37,650 nt of DNA. Source: a virus. A program made the position numbers and the translations under genes. Location of the stretch: positions 1-37,650 of IMG/VR virus record IMGVR_UViG_3300006868_000042. One strand, given 5' to 3'. Shown here in pieces: positions 15,931-23,210 of this stretch. Under the pieces are notes generated by a model that saw nothing but the letters and a program-made list of their open reading frames with translations, was not told the origin of the DNA and searched no databases. Each line of letters starts with the position of its first letter. Within the stretch, counting starts at the first letter, position 1.

Positions 15931-16308
15931 TTACTCATAATCTTCCACTTCGATTTCAGTGTAATCTAATCGGATGAATTTATCACAATCATAATCTTTC
16001 TGAAAAGTTTGGTCATCTTTGTAGTAAGAGTTTGTTTCAAGCCAAGTAAATGAACTAAACCAAGCATACTTATAAATCTTAACCATTTTCTTTGGTTCTT
16101 GGTAAGGTTGTAAGTTCCAACTATTATAAGCGAAATCATAATCACAAGTATGTTGAGTATGTTTAGTACCTCTGTCTAACTCATAAACGAAAAAACTATC
16201 CGCTAAGTATTTAATAGTCATATACTCATAATCCTCCCAGCTATTTCCAATATACTTCTTTCCAACCTCTAAAATAGTCCCGTTTTCTAATTTGTGTTCT
16301 GTTTTCAT
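15931..16308 (-). CDS. Hypothetical protein
   Basis: A 125-residue protein rich in aromatic residues (Tyr, Trp, Phe), for example KKYIGNSWEDYEYMTIKYLA and YKYAWFSSFTWLETNSYYKD. It probably forms a small beta-rich fold. Family not recognised. It is the last gene of the P1 operon, 33 bp after its neighbour and before the terminator at 15.8 kb. Confidence 0.6.
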   Translation of the reverse strand: MKTEHKLENGTILEVGKKYIGNSWEDYEYMTIKYLADSFFVYELDRGTKHTQHTCDYDFAYNSWNLQPYQEPKKMVKIYKYAWFSSFTWLETNSYYKDDQTFQKDYDCDKFIRLDYTEIEVEDYE

Positions 16309-16341
16309 AGTTTATAGTTTTTCGATTTCGTTTTTAATTAA

Positions 16342-16824
16342 TTAACTAGCCCAATCATCTATTAACTTGTTTGCTAGATCTATCTCAATAGACTCTAAGT
16401 CTACTAAGTCAGTAATATTGGTATCTCCTAGCATTACATATTTTAAAGTAAACTCAAACTCATTAAAGATATAATAGCAATCTATTAGAACTCCTTTATA
16501 CTTTATAGAGCAAAGCTCTAAATTCTCTTTATTTTTTCTTATTAAGTAGCTCATTAACTCGCTATAGTCTACTATCTTTTCCTCTACTCCGTTACCGTTA
16601 TAAGAAGGAACTGGCTCTTCTTCGTTAAAACCCGGTATAATAAGTTCGTCGTTTAAATAATAGATACTATCACAAGTTAGAATTAATTTCTTATCGTATA
16701 AAGACTTTAACTCTTCGTTAATCTTAATACCGTTAAGCATAGCTAAATAAACTAAGTGCATTTTATCCTCTTTACTCTGGTTAACACTAGCTACTCTTGC
16801 TCTGTTTTTAATCTCGTTTTTCAT
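16342..16824 (-). CDS. Hypothetical protein
   Basis: A 160-residue acidic protein. The N-terminal part (RARVASVNQSKEDKMHLVYL) is followed by LIIPGFNEEEPVPSYNGNGV and a helical C-terminus (DLVDLESIEIDLANKLIDDW). Family not recognised. A GCCC-TACG-GGGC hairpin lies 18 nt before its ATG, followed by an A-rich leader. It is the second gene of the P1 operon. Confidence 0.6.
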   Translation of the reverse strand: MKNEIKNRARVASVNQSKEDKMHLVYLAMLNGIKINEELKSLYDKKLILTCDSIYYLNDELIIPGFNEEEPVPSYNGNGVEEKIVDYSELMSYLIRKNKENLELCSIKYKGVLIDCYYIFNEFEFTLKYVMLGDTNITDLVDLESIEIDLANKLIDDWAS

Positions 16825-16842
16825 AATATCGTTTTGTTTGTG

Positions 16843-16854
16843 GCCCCGTAGGGC
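16843..16854 (-). promoter_or_regulatory. UNCG-type tetraloop hairpin in the 5' leader
   Basis: GCCC and GGGC flank a TACG loop on the minus strand, a UNCG-class stable tetraloop closed by C-G. It ends 18 nt before the start codon at 16824, and the leader between is A-rich. No U tract follows, so it is not a normal terminator. Confidence 0.5.
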
Positions 16855-16860
16855 TATTGG

Positions 16861-17076
16861 TTAACTAAAAATTTTGTCGTTTTGTAAAATAAACAATTCT
16901 CTCACGCTTAAACTATAATCGAAAACCACTTTCGCTTTAAGGCAGCCTATTTGCTGTAAATAATAAGAGGGTTTTTTAATCTCGAAACCAACACCTAACC
17001 TATTTAGAGTTGATAATACTTTTTCTTCATTATCTAAATGAAAAGTAGCTTGACTGTCTGAAATAAAATGTAACAT
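16861..17076 (-). CDS. Small hypothetical protein, first gene after P1
   Basis: A 71-residue protein (MLHFISDSQATFHLDNEEKV, then LNRLGVGFEIKKPSYYLQQI). No recognised domain. The -7 element of P1 lies 25 bp upstream of the ATG, and the leader ends in ACAAAACGAT. As the first product of a separately regulated operon it may be an early takeover or regulatory protein; that is inference only. Confidence 0.6.
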   Translation of the reverse strand: MLHFISDSQATFHLDNEEKVLSTLNRLGVGFEIKKPSYYLQQIGCLKAKVVFDYSLSVRELFILQNDKIFS

Positions 17077-17101
17077 ATCGTTTTGTTTTTGTTCGTTGTT
17101 T

Positions 17102-17145
17102 CAAATATACATCTTTTAATGTTAATAAATGAAACTTTTTTAACA
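17102..17145 (-). promoter_or_regulatory. Promoter P1 with 26-bp operator-like palindrome
   Basis: On the minus strand a TATATTTG -7 element (17102-17109) lies 10 bp downstream of a 26-bp imperfect palindrome (17120-17145). Its arms are TGTTAAAAAA and TTTATTAACA around GTTTCA. Nine of ten arm positions are complementary. The identical 26 bp occur at P2, and related copies at P3 and P4. It directs the three genes down to 15.9 kb. Confidence 0.82.
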
Positions 17146-17173
17146 AAAAAAAGACAGTTATTTTCTAACTGCC
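17144..17173 (-). terminator. Intrinsic terminator after the large terminase gene
   Basis: GGCAGTTA and TAACTGTC form an 8-bp stem (one G-U) with a GAAAA loop, followed by nine T residues on the minus strand. It begins 25 bp beyond the terL stop, and its T run abuts the P1 operator. A conserved 16-base box (TTCTCATTGAAAATCA) lies just before the stem and recurs before the terminator at 23.58 kb. Confidence 0.9.
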
Positions 17174-17197
17174 TGATTTTCAATGAGAATAATTTTA

Positions 17198-18517
17198 TTA
17201 GATTAAATCATCAATCCAAGATTTAGAACCTACGAGTTCGAAATAGCTACGCATCATTATCGTGTCTGCAATATCTGGAGATCTACCTAGCATAGTTTTA
17301 ATAGTCTCCTTACCTTCTACCGCCCATTTAACGTCTTTATCCATATCCTTTCTACGGATTAAAGATAACTCTTCGTTTAACTGTTCTTTAAAAGTACTAT
17401 CTATTAAGTAAACCTCTTTCTTTTTAAACTTCTCAGCTAAATGGAAGTAACATTGACTTTTTAAATTACTAAAGTTTTGCTTAGACCCTTCTACTTTAAC
17501 CGGAGTCGAGTTATTTACAAAACTCTTGCATCTTAACTGGTCCACTACTCCTCCTCCAATTCCGTCGGCATCAGCTATAACCCTACTCATAGGGATGTAG
17601 TTTTCCGTAGCTAACTTTCTAATCTCTTGTGATGTTTGGACTGTATCGTATTTATCAAGCTTAATAACCCTCTCTAATCTCCATCCGTTCCATAAAGCTA
17701 TTACGGTACTATCATTACCAAAACGAGCTATATCCGCAGTTATATACTTTTCTCCTTCAGGTACAAATTCGTTAGTATAAGCGTCTACTATATTCTCAAA
17801 AGGGAATAGTTTAGCTAAATCATCATCATACTGCCAATTCCCGTATAAAAGTCTTTGTTTAGAAGCTTCGTCCAATCTTTTTAAAGATTCTATATAAGAA
17901 GGATGTAAATGCTTATTATCTGTTGCTAAAGCTTGGATAAACTTTCTATGCTTAGGTAAACGGTTTTCTACGCTAGGTTTAAAGAATGAAGTAAAAACCC
18001 AATTCTTAGCAGGGTTACAAGTCATTAATAACTTAGGAGTTAAGTTATATTCATTTAACTTATAACGAATCCTTGATACTACAATGTTCTTAGCTTTTTC
18101 TACCACTTGGTTAGCCTCATCTATCATAGCGCCGGTAATCTCAAGAGAACCTAAACTATCGAAGTTAGGGTCTGAAGGATATAGAAACAAATCCTTTAGA
18201 ACTATCTGCGACTTATTTTTAAAAGTTATAGTTTTCTCGTTAGCGTTATAATTATACTCCGAATCAATACCTAACATTCCGGTAACGTCAAAAAAGGAGT
18301 TAAGAGTGGTTTTCTTAAGAGCATCTAATTTAGAACGTCCCATTAACCACCTAGTACCCGGATACTTTACACAATTATGTATTAACCAAAGAACGCCGAA
18401 GAAGGACTTACCCCCTCCGGCACTCCCGCCGTATAGCACCTCTATAGTCTCCTTGTCATTTAGGTATTTAAACGCTAATGCTTGTTTCTTAGTTAATTTA
18501 ATATCATTCTTCACCAT
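17198..18517 (-). CDS. terL: Terminase large subunit
   Basis: A 439-residue packaging motor and nuclease. ATPase: Walker A GGSAGGGKS (residues 30-38), Walker B ITGAMIDEA (127-135) with catalytic Glu, and the coupling motif TCNPAKNW (166-173). Nuclease: RNase H-like domain with ADIARFGNDS (Asp262), ADADGIGGG (Asp316/318) and a C-terminal DIADTIMM. Length and motif order are normal. It pumps DNA through the portal and cuts the concatemer. The gene overlaps a small upstream reading frame by 14 bp and is closed by a strong terminator. It is transcribed with the small subunit and endolysin, apart from portal. Confidence 0.96.
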   Translation of the reverse strand: MVKNDIKLTKKQALAFKYLNDKETIEVLYGGSAGGGKSFFGVLWLIHNCVKYPGTRWLMGRSKLDALKKTTLNSFFDVTGMLGIDSEYNYNANEKTITFKNKSQIVLKDLFLYPSDPNFDSLGSLEITGAMIDEANQVVEKAKNIVVSRIRYKLNEYNLTPKLLMTCNPAKNWVFTSFFKPSVENRLPKHRKFIQALATDNKHLHPSYIESLKRLDEASKQRLLYGNWQYDDDLAKLFPFENIVDAYTNEFVPEGEKYITADIARFGNDSTVIALWNGWRLERVIKLDKYDTVQTSQEIRKLATENYIPMSRVIADADGIGGGVVDQLRCKSFVNNSTPVKVEGSKQNFSNLKSQCYFHLAEKFKKKEVYLIDSTFKEQLNEELSLIRRKDMDKDVKWAVEGKETIKTMLGRSPDIADTIMMRSYFELVGSKSWIDDLI

Positions 18518-18656
18518 AAGTACGTGTTCTTCTAAATTTAGCGCCTACGTATCTAAACGAGCTACTATATCTAATCTCGAAAGGCATAGCGCTAACCCTA
18601 GTTCTAAACTCCTTTCTCTTTCTTCTATTTTCTTCTAATAATTTACTCCTCATTAT
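18504..18656 (-). CDS. Small basic protein between the terminase subunits
   Basis: About 50 residues from the ATG at 18656, very rich in Arg and Lys (RRKRKEFRTRV, then YVGAKFRRTRTYGEE). It overlaps the end of the small terminase gene and the start of terL by 14 bp each, in the manner of coupled genes. A longer start at 18731 exists but would lie deep in the small terminase gene. The strong basic charge could mean DNA or RNA binding; function unknown. It may also be spurious. Confidence 0.45.
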   Translation of the reverse strand: MMRSKLLEENRRKRKEFRTRVSAMPFEIRYSSSFRYVGAKFRRTRTYGEE

Positions 18657-19062
18657 CTTCGTCCGGTTCAATTCCAATATTAATCTGTATTCTTTCTCCT
18701 TCGCTAGTAACGTCCTTCTTATCTGGTTCATTTACTCCAGTAAGCTTTGCTATATCTGCTAAGATCTTTCTAGCTATTTCCATTTCACCTTCTTTAATAG
18801 CTTCCATATATAACTTAAAAAGTCTAGCGTGATGTGATTCAGCCATAGCTTCTCTATCTTTAGCGAATTTTTCTTTCACATGATCTTTAGCTTTCTTCCA
18901 ATAAGTATCAGATTGTCTTGACTCAATACCATACTTCTTCTTACAGTGAATAACCCATTCACCTCTACTCATATTCTTGTTAAGCAAAAAATCTATTGCT
19001 TCAGCTATTCTATTATCGACTTCTACTGAGTCTGCTACGTATTCTTTTTTCTTTCCTGCCAT
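18643..19062 (-). CDS. terS: Terminase small subunit-like protein
   Basis: A 139-residue protein just upstream of terL. The N-terminal third (EAIDFLLNKNMSRGEWVIHC) and the following RQSDTYWKKAKDHVKEKF fit a helix-turn-helix DNA-recognition domain. The middle is helical (HARLFKLYMEAIKEGEMEIA, then ARKILADIAKLTGVNEPD), as in the oligomerisation core. The C-terminus is acidic. The subunit would recognise the packaging site and recruit the large subunit. Assigned from position and layout. Confidence 0.75.
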   Translation of the reverse strand: MAGKKKEYVADSVEVDNRIAEAIDFLLNKNMSRGEWVIHCKKKYGIESRQSDTYWKKAKDHVKEKFAKDREAMAESHHARLFKLYMEAIKEGEMEIARKILADIAKLTGVNEPDKKDVTSEGERIQINIGIEPDEDNEE

Positions 19063-19077
19063 AATTATTATATGCTT

Positions 19078-19530
19078 TTAAACATCAAATAGATACACTT
19101 TCGACTTAGATTCGTCTTGGATACAATCAAGATGACACCAAGAAATCGGCTTCCCTTTTAAATTCCTTTCTAACCTAATCTGACAAGGAAATAAGTCAGC
19201 ATTAGCTACTATCCATTCTCTAACTTCTATAGCTGTCATTCCTTCAACGTCGAAGTCTACCGCTTTACCAAACATATGAGCTGATAAGTAAGCCTTAGTT
19301 TTCTTTTTAACCATAGGGCTATTATTATGCCTTAATCCTCTTTGAGAGAACTCACCTCTCCACGCCCAATTATTAACCGTTATAGGTTTTCTTAAGTTAT
19401 GTCTAATAATGAATAAACAATCTAATAAGTTTTCATCTAAAAACTTCCAAGCACCATTACCAAATCTGTTAAACACCTCTTCGTCTACTAACTCTTTAAT
19501 AGAGAAATAATCTTTTATTGTCTTACTCAT
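19078..19530 (-). CDS. Peptidase M15-like endolysin
   Basis: A 150-residue protein with the zinc-ligand pattern of M15 (VanY/L-Ala-D-Glu type) peptidases. SAHMFGKAVDFD gives His85 and Asp92, and ISWCHLDC gives His133 with Asp135. It has no signal peptide, so release would need a holin. It would cut peptidoglycan cross-bridges at lysis. It lies between a DUF1737-like gene (ATGA overlap) and the small terminase gene, far from the holin-like candidates of the late block. Confidence 0.82.
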   Translation of the reverse strand: MSKTIKDYFSIKELVDEEVFNRFGNGAWKFLDENLLDCLFIIRHNLRKPITVNNWAWRGEFSQRGLRHNNSPMVKKKTKAYLSAHMFGKAVDFDVEGMTAIEVREWIVANADLFPCQIRLERNLKGKPISWCHLDCIQDESKSKVYLFDV

Positions 19531-19700
19531 CTTTCTTTTTTTCTTTTTAATGGTATAGTAAAATAGGTCTGCTCACCTCCAGAACCTCTACCTCTATAGG
19601 GATTTATATTACCTGCTAACTCCCAACCTAACTCTGTAGCTTTCTCCAATTTATTAACAAAATTGTACTCACTACATTTTATAAAATTAAATTCGTACAT
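19527..19700 (-). CDS. DUF1737-like small protein
   Basis: A 57-residue protein from the ATG at 19700, ending in an ATGA overlap with the endolysin gene. It contains FVNKLEKATELGWELAGN and ends QTYFTIPLKRKKER, which follows the DUF1737 pattern of a helix, then GWxxxG, then a C-terminal strand. Function unknown; such proteins are common in phages. Coupling to the endolysin gene suggests only shared expression. Confidence 0.65.
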   Translation of the reverse strand: MYEFNFIKCSEYNFVNKLEKATELGWELAGNINPYRGRGSGGEQTYFTIPLKRKKER

Positions 19701-19703
19701 GAT

Positions 19704-20108
19704 CTACCATTTACCTCTAGGACAAGAGAACATTTTAAACCTAGCCTTAACATTAATAACACATCCGCAAGTTTTGTTTTTACCGTTAGAAGGTTTACCT
19801 AACTTACCGCAAGTGTATATTGGTCCTTCTTGATCTTTTGTAGCTGTACAATCCAGACAAATAGCTTTTCTAGTTTCGTAATCTCTAGCGACTTCAATTC
19901 TTTTAGGTAAATTAAACTTGATCACTAAGTCGTTAAGCATAGAGACGTAACAAGAGCTACACGTACGACTTTCGTAATATGCACTACTCTTATTGAAAAC
20001 GTTTCTGTGTAAATTAATTAACTCTTTTTTGTCAATTTGAGTCATACTCCTATAAGGATAACCTATTGACTCTATAAGCTTAATAAAGCTCTCTTTCTGT
20101 GAATCCAT
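19704..20108 (-). CDS. Zinc-ribbon-like hypothetical protein
   Basis: A 134-residue protein with several Cys pairs: CSSC near residue 50, CLDC near residue 84, then CGKLGK, CGC and a final CPRG. These suggest one or two zinc-binding knuckles. The N-terminal 45 residues are helical (SFIKLIESIGYPYRSMTQID). It might bind nucleic acid. It is two bases downstream of the PD-(D/E)XK gene. Confidence 0.6.
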   Translation of the reverse strand: MDSQKESFIKLIESIGYPYRSMTQIDKKELINLHRNVFNKSSAYYESRTCSSCYVSMLNDLVIKFNLPKRIEVARDYETRKAICLDCTATKDQEGPIYTCGKLGKPSNGKNKTCGCVINVKARFKMFSCPRGKW

Positions 20109-20110
20109 AA

Positions 20111-20524
20111 TTAATTAAATAATTTTTGTTGTAATAAATCCTTTGCATAAACAAAAGTGTTCTTATACTTATAACTCTCTTTTATATTTGCTTTTACATA
20201 GTCTTCACTGTAAATACCTTCAATATAAGCGTATTTATCCTTAATTTGAATAAATACATAGAAGTCTGCCCTTAAATGTTTAGAGAGACTTTCTAAAGAG
20301 CAATTAAAGGTGTAGGTTTTTTTAGAAGTAGCTTTGACTTGGTAAGTGTAACCTTTATTACAAGCAAAATCAATTCCCATGTAATCTCTATCTAACGACT
20401 GATCATGAATAGTTTCACCTTGAAAGTTCTTAAGGAACCAGCTTTTGAAAGCTAGCTCCCCAAGTTCCCCGGTAGATCTATTATTAAAATCAGACAAATC
20501 TATTTTAGCAACGTATCTTCTCAT
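20111..20524 (-). CDS. PD-(D/E)XK nuclease-like protein
   Basis: A 137-residue protein. STGELGELAFKSWF supplies Glu20 and Glu23, GIDFACNKG supplies Asp52, and YTYQVKATS supplies Gln62 and Lys64. This order (E, then D-x(9)-QxK) is the restriction-endonuclease fold core with Q in place of the usual second acid, as in several resolvases and phage nucleases. It overlaps the MazG gene by one base. A role in recombination, host DNA cleavage or DNA processing is possible. Confidence 0.62.
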   Translation of the reverse strand: MRRYVAKIDLSDFNNRSTGELGELAFKSWFLKNFQGETIHDQSLDRDYMGIDFACNKGYTYQVKATSKKTYTFNCSLESLSKHLRADFYVFIQIKDKYAYIEGIYSEDYVKANIKESYKYKNTFVYAKDLLQQKLFN

Positions 20525-20844
20525 TAGGCTTCTTTTACAAATGTTCCGTTTTCCATTTTACCTTTACGCTTAGCAATAACACTATAAGCCTCATTAACAC
20601 AAGATTCTAAAGTAATATCAATTCCATACTTGATCTTAGCTAACTCAGCTACGTTAGTTAGTACTACAACACAATCACCAATAGCATCAATGATCTCTGG
20701 AATATCATCTTTTAGCACTGCTTTTGATAATTCTCCAGCTTCTTCATAAAGCTTTAAAGTTTGTGTCTTTACATCTCCTTTTTCGAAGATTCCTTTGTCT
20801 TTTGCCCATTCTCTAATTGAGCTAAATTCGTTTTTTAATTCCAT
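20524..20844 (-). CDS. MazG-like nucleoside triphosphate pyrophosphohydrolase
   Basis: A 106-residue all-alpha NTP pyrophosphatase. KLYEEAGELSKAV holds the EExxE metal motif, and IIDAIGDCVVVLTNVAEL holds the paired D/D motif. ESCVNEAYSVIAKRKGKM is the usual C-terminal signature. It would cleave an NTP or dNTP to the monophosphate and pyrophosphate. It lies 12 bp downstream of the predicted dCMP-specific ThyA homologue, so a dCTPase role feeding that enzyme is an attractive inference. Lowering of ppGpp or general dNTP cleaning are alternatives. Confidence 0.82.
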   Translation of the reverse strand: MELKNEFSSIREWAKDKGIFEKGDVKTQTLKLYEEAGELSKAVLKDDIPEIIDAIGDCVVVLTNVAELAKIKYGIDITLESCVNEAYSVIAKRKGKMENGTFVKEA

Positions 20845-20856
20845 AATTTTTAATTT

Positions 20857-21636
20857 TTATTTTTTCACTTTTACTTCTAATCTTGAATCCGGATTATAGT
20901 TTTCTAAAATCATCTTATCATAGCTGAACTCACTAAACTTTGGACAGTTTACTAAAGTTGGTAAGGCTTTCTTTTTACGCCCCGCATAAATCGCTGCTTT
21001 TGAAACATGCTCCTCGTATAAATGGCAAGCTGCTGCGTTTATAATGACTTCACCAGGTTTTTTATTAAGTTCTTTAGCTATTATAGATAAAATAGTGGCG
21101 TACATTCCTACATCATAAGGCAATCCAATAAATAAATCTAAAGACCTCATTGATACGACAATATCAATATGGTCCGGGTAAGTAACTAATTGAAAAGCAT
21201 AATGACAAGGAGGTAGTTCCATCTCGTTAATTCTAATAGGGTTCCACATACTTATTAGGTGTCTTCTTGAAGTATAGTTAGACTTAAGATCTTTAATAAG
21301 GTTTTTAAGTTGGTCAACCCCTTCAAAATCCCTGATTTGTTTACCATAAACTGGTCCTAAATCACCATCTTCTTTTGCCCATTGATTCCAAATGGTAACG
21401 CCCCTTTCTTGAAGAAACTTTACATTTGTTTCTCCTCTTAATAACCACTCAACCTCAACAAATATACTTTTAGGAAAAATCTTTTTACCTGTTACAATGG
21501 GAAAACCTTCCCTTAGATTGGCCCTAATCTGGATTCCTGTTAATTGGCGAACCTTTCCATTCCTGGAATTTATTTTTTCTCCTTTCTTAGCCACTAAGTG
21601 TATAGCTGCCGAATAGTTTTCTTCGTAAGTATTCAT
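20857..21636 (-). CDS. Thymidylate synthase homologue, predicted dCMP hydroxymethylase or methylase
   Basis: A 259-residue ThyA-family protein of full length. Conserved parts are EVEWLLRGETN (Glu61), GDLGPVYGKQ, SRRHLISMWNP (Arg pair), the nucleophile in LPPCHYAF (Cys144), MRSLDLF (Arg164, Ser165) and CHLYEEH (His205, Tyr207). The dUMP-specifying Asn of thymidylate synthases (LPFNI) is Asp175 here (LPYDV), the same change found in T4 dCMP hydroxymethylase and in synthase mutants that accept dCMP. The KQWRAW tryptophan is Ile101, which may open the site to water. I therefore predict a folate-dependent 5-hydroxymethylation or methylation of dCMP. Overlap with DUF6378-like and MazG genes places it in a nucleotide module. 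Confidence 0.8.
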   Translation of the reverse strand: MNTYEENYSAAIHLVAKKGEKINSRNGKVRQLTGIQIRANLREGFPIVTGKKIFPKSIFVEVEWLLRGETNVKFLQERGVTIWNQWAKEDGDLGPVYGKQIRDFEGVDQLKNLIKDLKSNYTSRRHLISMWNPIRINEMELPPCHYAFQLVTYPDHIDIVVSMRSLDLFIGLPYDVGMYATILSIIAKELNKKPGEVIINAAACHLYEEHVSKAAIYAGRKKKALPTLVNCPKFSEFSYDKMILENYNPDSRLEVKVKK

Positions 21637-21637
21637 A

Positions 21638-22039
21638 CTACCTATGTCTATTACTCATTTTATACCCCAATGTCTTTTCGTAATCCTCATCAAACTTTTC
21701 AAAAGCTGTTTTAGGCCTCAAAGTTTTTTCGTAGGCTTCGTCGTATTCTTCATCACTTAGTCTGTTATTAGGGCTCCCTTCTTTTTCTAAGAAGTTATTT
21801 AAGGACCCTAAATAAGCCACAGCGTCAAGTAAGTTATCTTCTTTATGGGCATAGCTCTGACGAGCCATTTTAAGAGCCACTAACACATTATAAGCATCTA
21901 CTATAGAAATCTCTTTATTGCTCATTATAGAGGCTAATTTAGCCGTTTTAAGCATACACTGCTGAAACGGTCCATACTGTCTTTCTTTTTCTTCTGATCG
22001 TTCGTTCACGATCTCATTTGCTTTTTCTAAAATATTCAT
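21638..22039 (-). CDS. DUF6378-like helical phage protein
   Basis: A 133-residue helical protein. RSEEKERQYGPFQQCMLKTA, then ISIVDAYNVLVALKMARQSY and EDNLLDAVAYLGSLNNF match the DUF6378 pattern (RxxxYGxxxxxF..., KxAR, DNxxDxxxY). The C-terminus is charged and repetitive (DEEYDEAYEKTL and DEDYEKTL). Function unknown; the family tends to lie near nucleotide enzymes in phages, as it does here. Its stop is one base from the ThyA-homologue start. Confidence 0.7.
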   Translation of the reverse strand: MNILEKANEIVNERSEEKERQYGPFQQCMLKTAKLASIMSNKEISIVDAYNVLVALKMARQSYAHKEDNLLDAVAYLGSLNNFLEKEGSPNNRLSDEEYDEAYEKTLRPKTAFEKFDEDYEKTLGYKMSNRHR

Positions 22040-22048
22040 ATTGGTTTA

Positions 22049-22282
22049 TTAAGCTGTTACAAATTCCGTGTTAACTGATAGACATCTCCAGTTATCTTTT
22101 TCTAAATCGAAGTAAGCTAAAACTTTGTCACTCGCTTTCCCTGTTCCTTTTGGATGTTTTTCTACTGGAACAAAGGTTAAATTCGTAGTACCTTTAGCTA
22201 TTCTTACTGAACCGTCCTTTTTAATAAATGCAAAGTCTGTGATTCCGTTTGACAATTCTTTTCTTAGATCTTGTACTTTCAT
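22049..22282 (-). CDS. WYL_2 / SH3-like beta-barrel protein
   Basis: A 77-residue protein. The core, ELSNGITDFAFIKKDGSVRI then AKGTTNLTFVP and FDLEKDNWRCLSV, matches the small Sm/SH3-like WYL_2 (DUF2693) proteins seen in Bacteroidota phages and plasmids. It is the first gene after P2; the -7 box lies 24 bp upstream, and the leader contains AAAAACGAATA. Nucleic-acid binding is plausible for the fold but unproven. Confidence 0.7.
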   Translation of the reverse strand: MKVQDLRKELSNGITDFAFIKKDGSVRIAKGTTNLTFVPVEKHPKGTGKASDKVLAYFDLEKDNWRCLSVNTEFVTA

Positions 22283-22306
22283 AATTATTCGTTTTTGTTA
22301 TTGATT

Positions 22307-22349
22307 CAAATATAAGTATATTCTGTTAATAAATGAAACTTTTTTAACA
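22307..22349 (-). promoter_or_regulatory. Promoter P2 with 26-bp operator-like palindrome
   Basis: The -7 element TATATTTG (22307-22314) lies 9 bp after the 26-bp palindrome (22324-22349), which is identical to the P1 copy. The palindrome overlaps the stop codon of the DnaA-like gene, and no terminator lies between, so read-through from P3 can add to P2 output. It directs the nucleotide, endolysin and terminase genes. Confidence 0.82.
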
Positions 22350-23039
22350 ATTTAATTGTAATAGTGTTCTTTTTATTTGATCTTCAATCTCTTTAACAGC
22401 TACTCTAAGTTTAGAGTCATAAGGCATACCTTCTGCGATTTTTTTATTACCGTGTATAAAGGTTGTTCTATCCCTATTAATAATGTTAGTTAATATAGGA
22501 CCAAATTGAGAGTAAGAAATGTATCTCTCAAAACAAAAGTAACTGATCAAGTGTCTAGCTACTGGGAGTGGGTTTTTTCTACTCTCTCCACATAAAGCAT
22601 TTACAGTTACATCAAAGTAATTAGCAACACAGTCAACAACAGTTGTTACATATTTCTCAACCTCAACGTCAATGTCCTTAACTCTTTTATTTGGATCAGT
22701 TACTGCTCCATCATACTGAATAGAGTAAGATAAAGCTCCTTTGATCCTATCTCTAACTTCATATTCTCCGTTCTTGATAAAATTGATATGTTCATCGTTG
22801 ATAACTTCAAATATAGGGCTCATTTCTAATCCGTGTTCAACAGAACAGGATAAAACAGCGTGTAGAATACTACCTAAATGATGAGCAACCCCGATAATAT
22901 CGTTAGCTTCTTTAGCATGTTTATAACCTTTTATATCAAAGTTAATTACGTTCAAATCAAAATTTGATTTAGTGATAGGTCTATTACTAATTTGTTGACC
23001 GTTAGCTTTGTTGAATTTTTCTATTTCTTTCCTTTTCAT
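22344..23039 (-). CDS. Degenerate MazG-like domain fused to DnaA domain IV-like DNA-binding domain
   Basis: About 231 residues from the ATG at 23039, which lies 2 bp after the preceding stop; an ATG at 23072 would overlap that gene. Residues 41-90 (AKEANDIIGVAHHLGSILHA, then GLEMSPIFEVINDEHINFI) follow the last two helices of MazG-like pyrophosphatases, but the catalytic Asp of the LGD motif is Ser57. Residues 138-205 (VANYFDVTVNALCGESRK, ARHLISYFCFERYISY, INRDRTTFIHG) match the C-terminal helix-turn-helix of DnaA, including the RDxxTxxHG signature. It is probably a phage origin-binding or regulatory protein. The AAA+ domain of DnaA is absent. Confidence 0.68.
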   Translation of the reverse strand: MKRKEIEKFNKANGQQISNRPITKSNFDLNVINFDIKGYKHAKEANDIIGVAHHLGSILHAVLSCSVEHGLEMSPIFEVINDEHINFIKNGEYEVRDRIKGALSYSIQYDGAVTDPNKRVKDIDVEVEKYVTTVVDCVANYFDVTVNALCGESRKNPLPVARHLISYFCFERYISYSQFGPILTNIINRDRTTFIHGNKKIAEGMPYDSKLRVAVKEIEDQIKRTLLQLNC

Positions 23040-23041
23040 AT

Positions 23042-23209
23042 TTAATTGTTTTCTATTTTTCCTACTCTCCAAAGTTGTTCTTTAATAAACCATAAATCGT
23101 CAAAACCTTGTTTCAATGATCTATTATCCTTTTGTGTACAAAGTCTAGCTTGATAAGCTTCTAAAAGAACATCTATTTTTTCTATTGCTTGTAAAATTCC
23201 ATCATCCAT
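23042..23209 (-). CDS. Small helical hypothetical protein
   Basis: A 55-residue protein from the ATG at 23209 (MDDGILQAIEKIDVLLEAYQ, then FDDLWFIKEQLWRVGKI). It fits exactly between the 91-residue gene (1 bp gap) and the DnaA-like gene (2 bp gap), which supports its being real. Largely amphipathic helix; it could be a binding partner of the DnaA-like protein. Family not recognised. Confidence 0.6.
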   Translation of the reverse strand: MDDGILQAIEKIDVLLEAYQARLCTQKDNRSLKQGFDDLWFIKEQLWRVGKIENN

Positions 23210-23210
23210 A

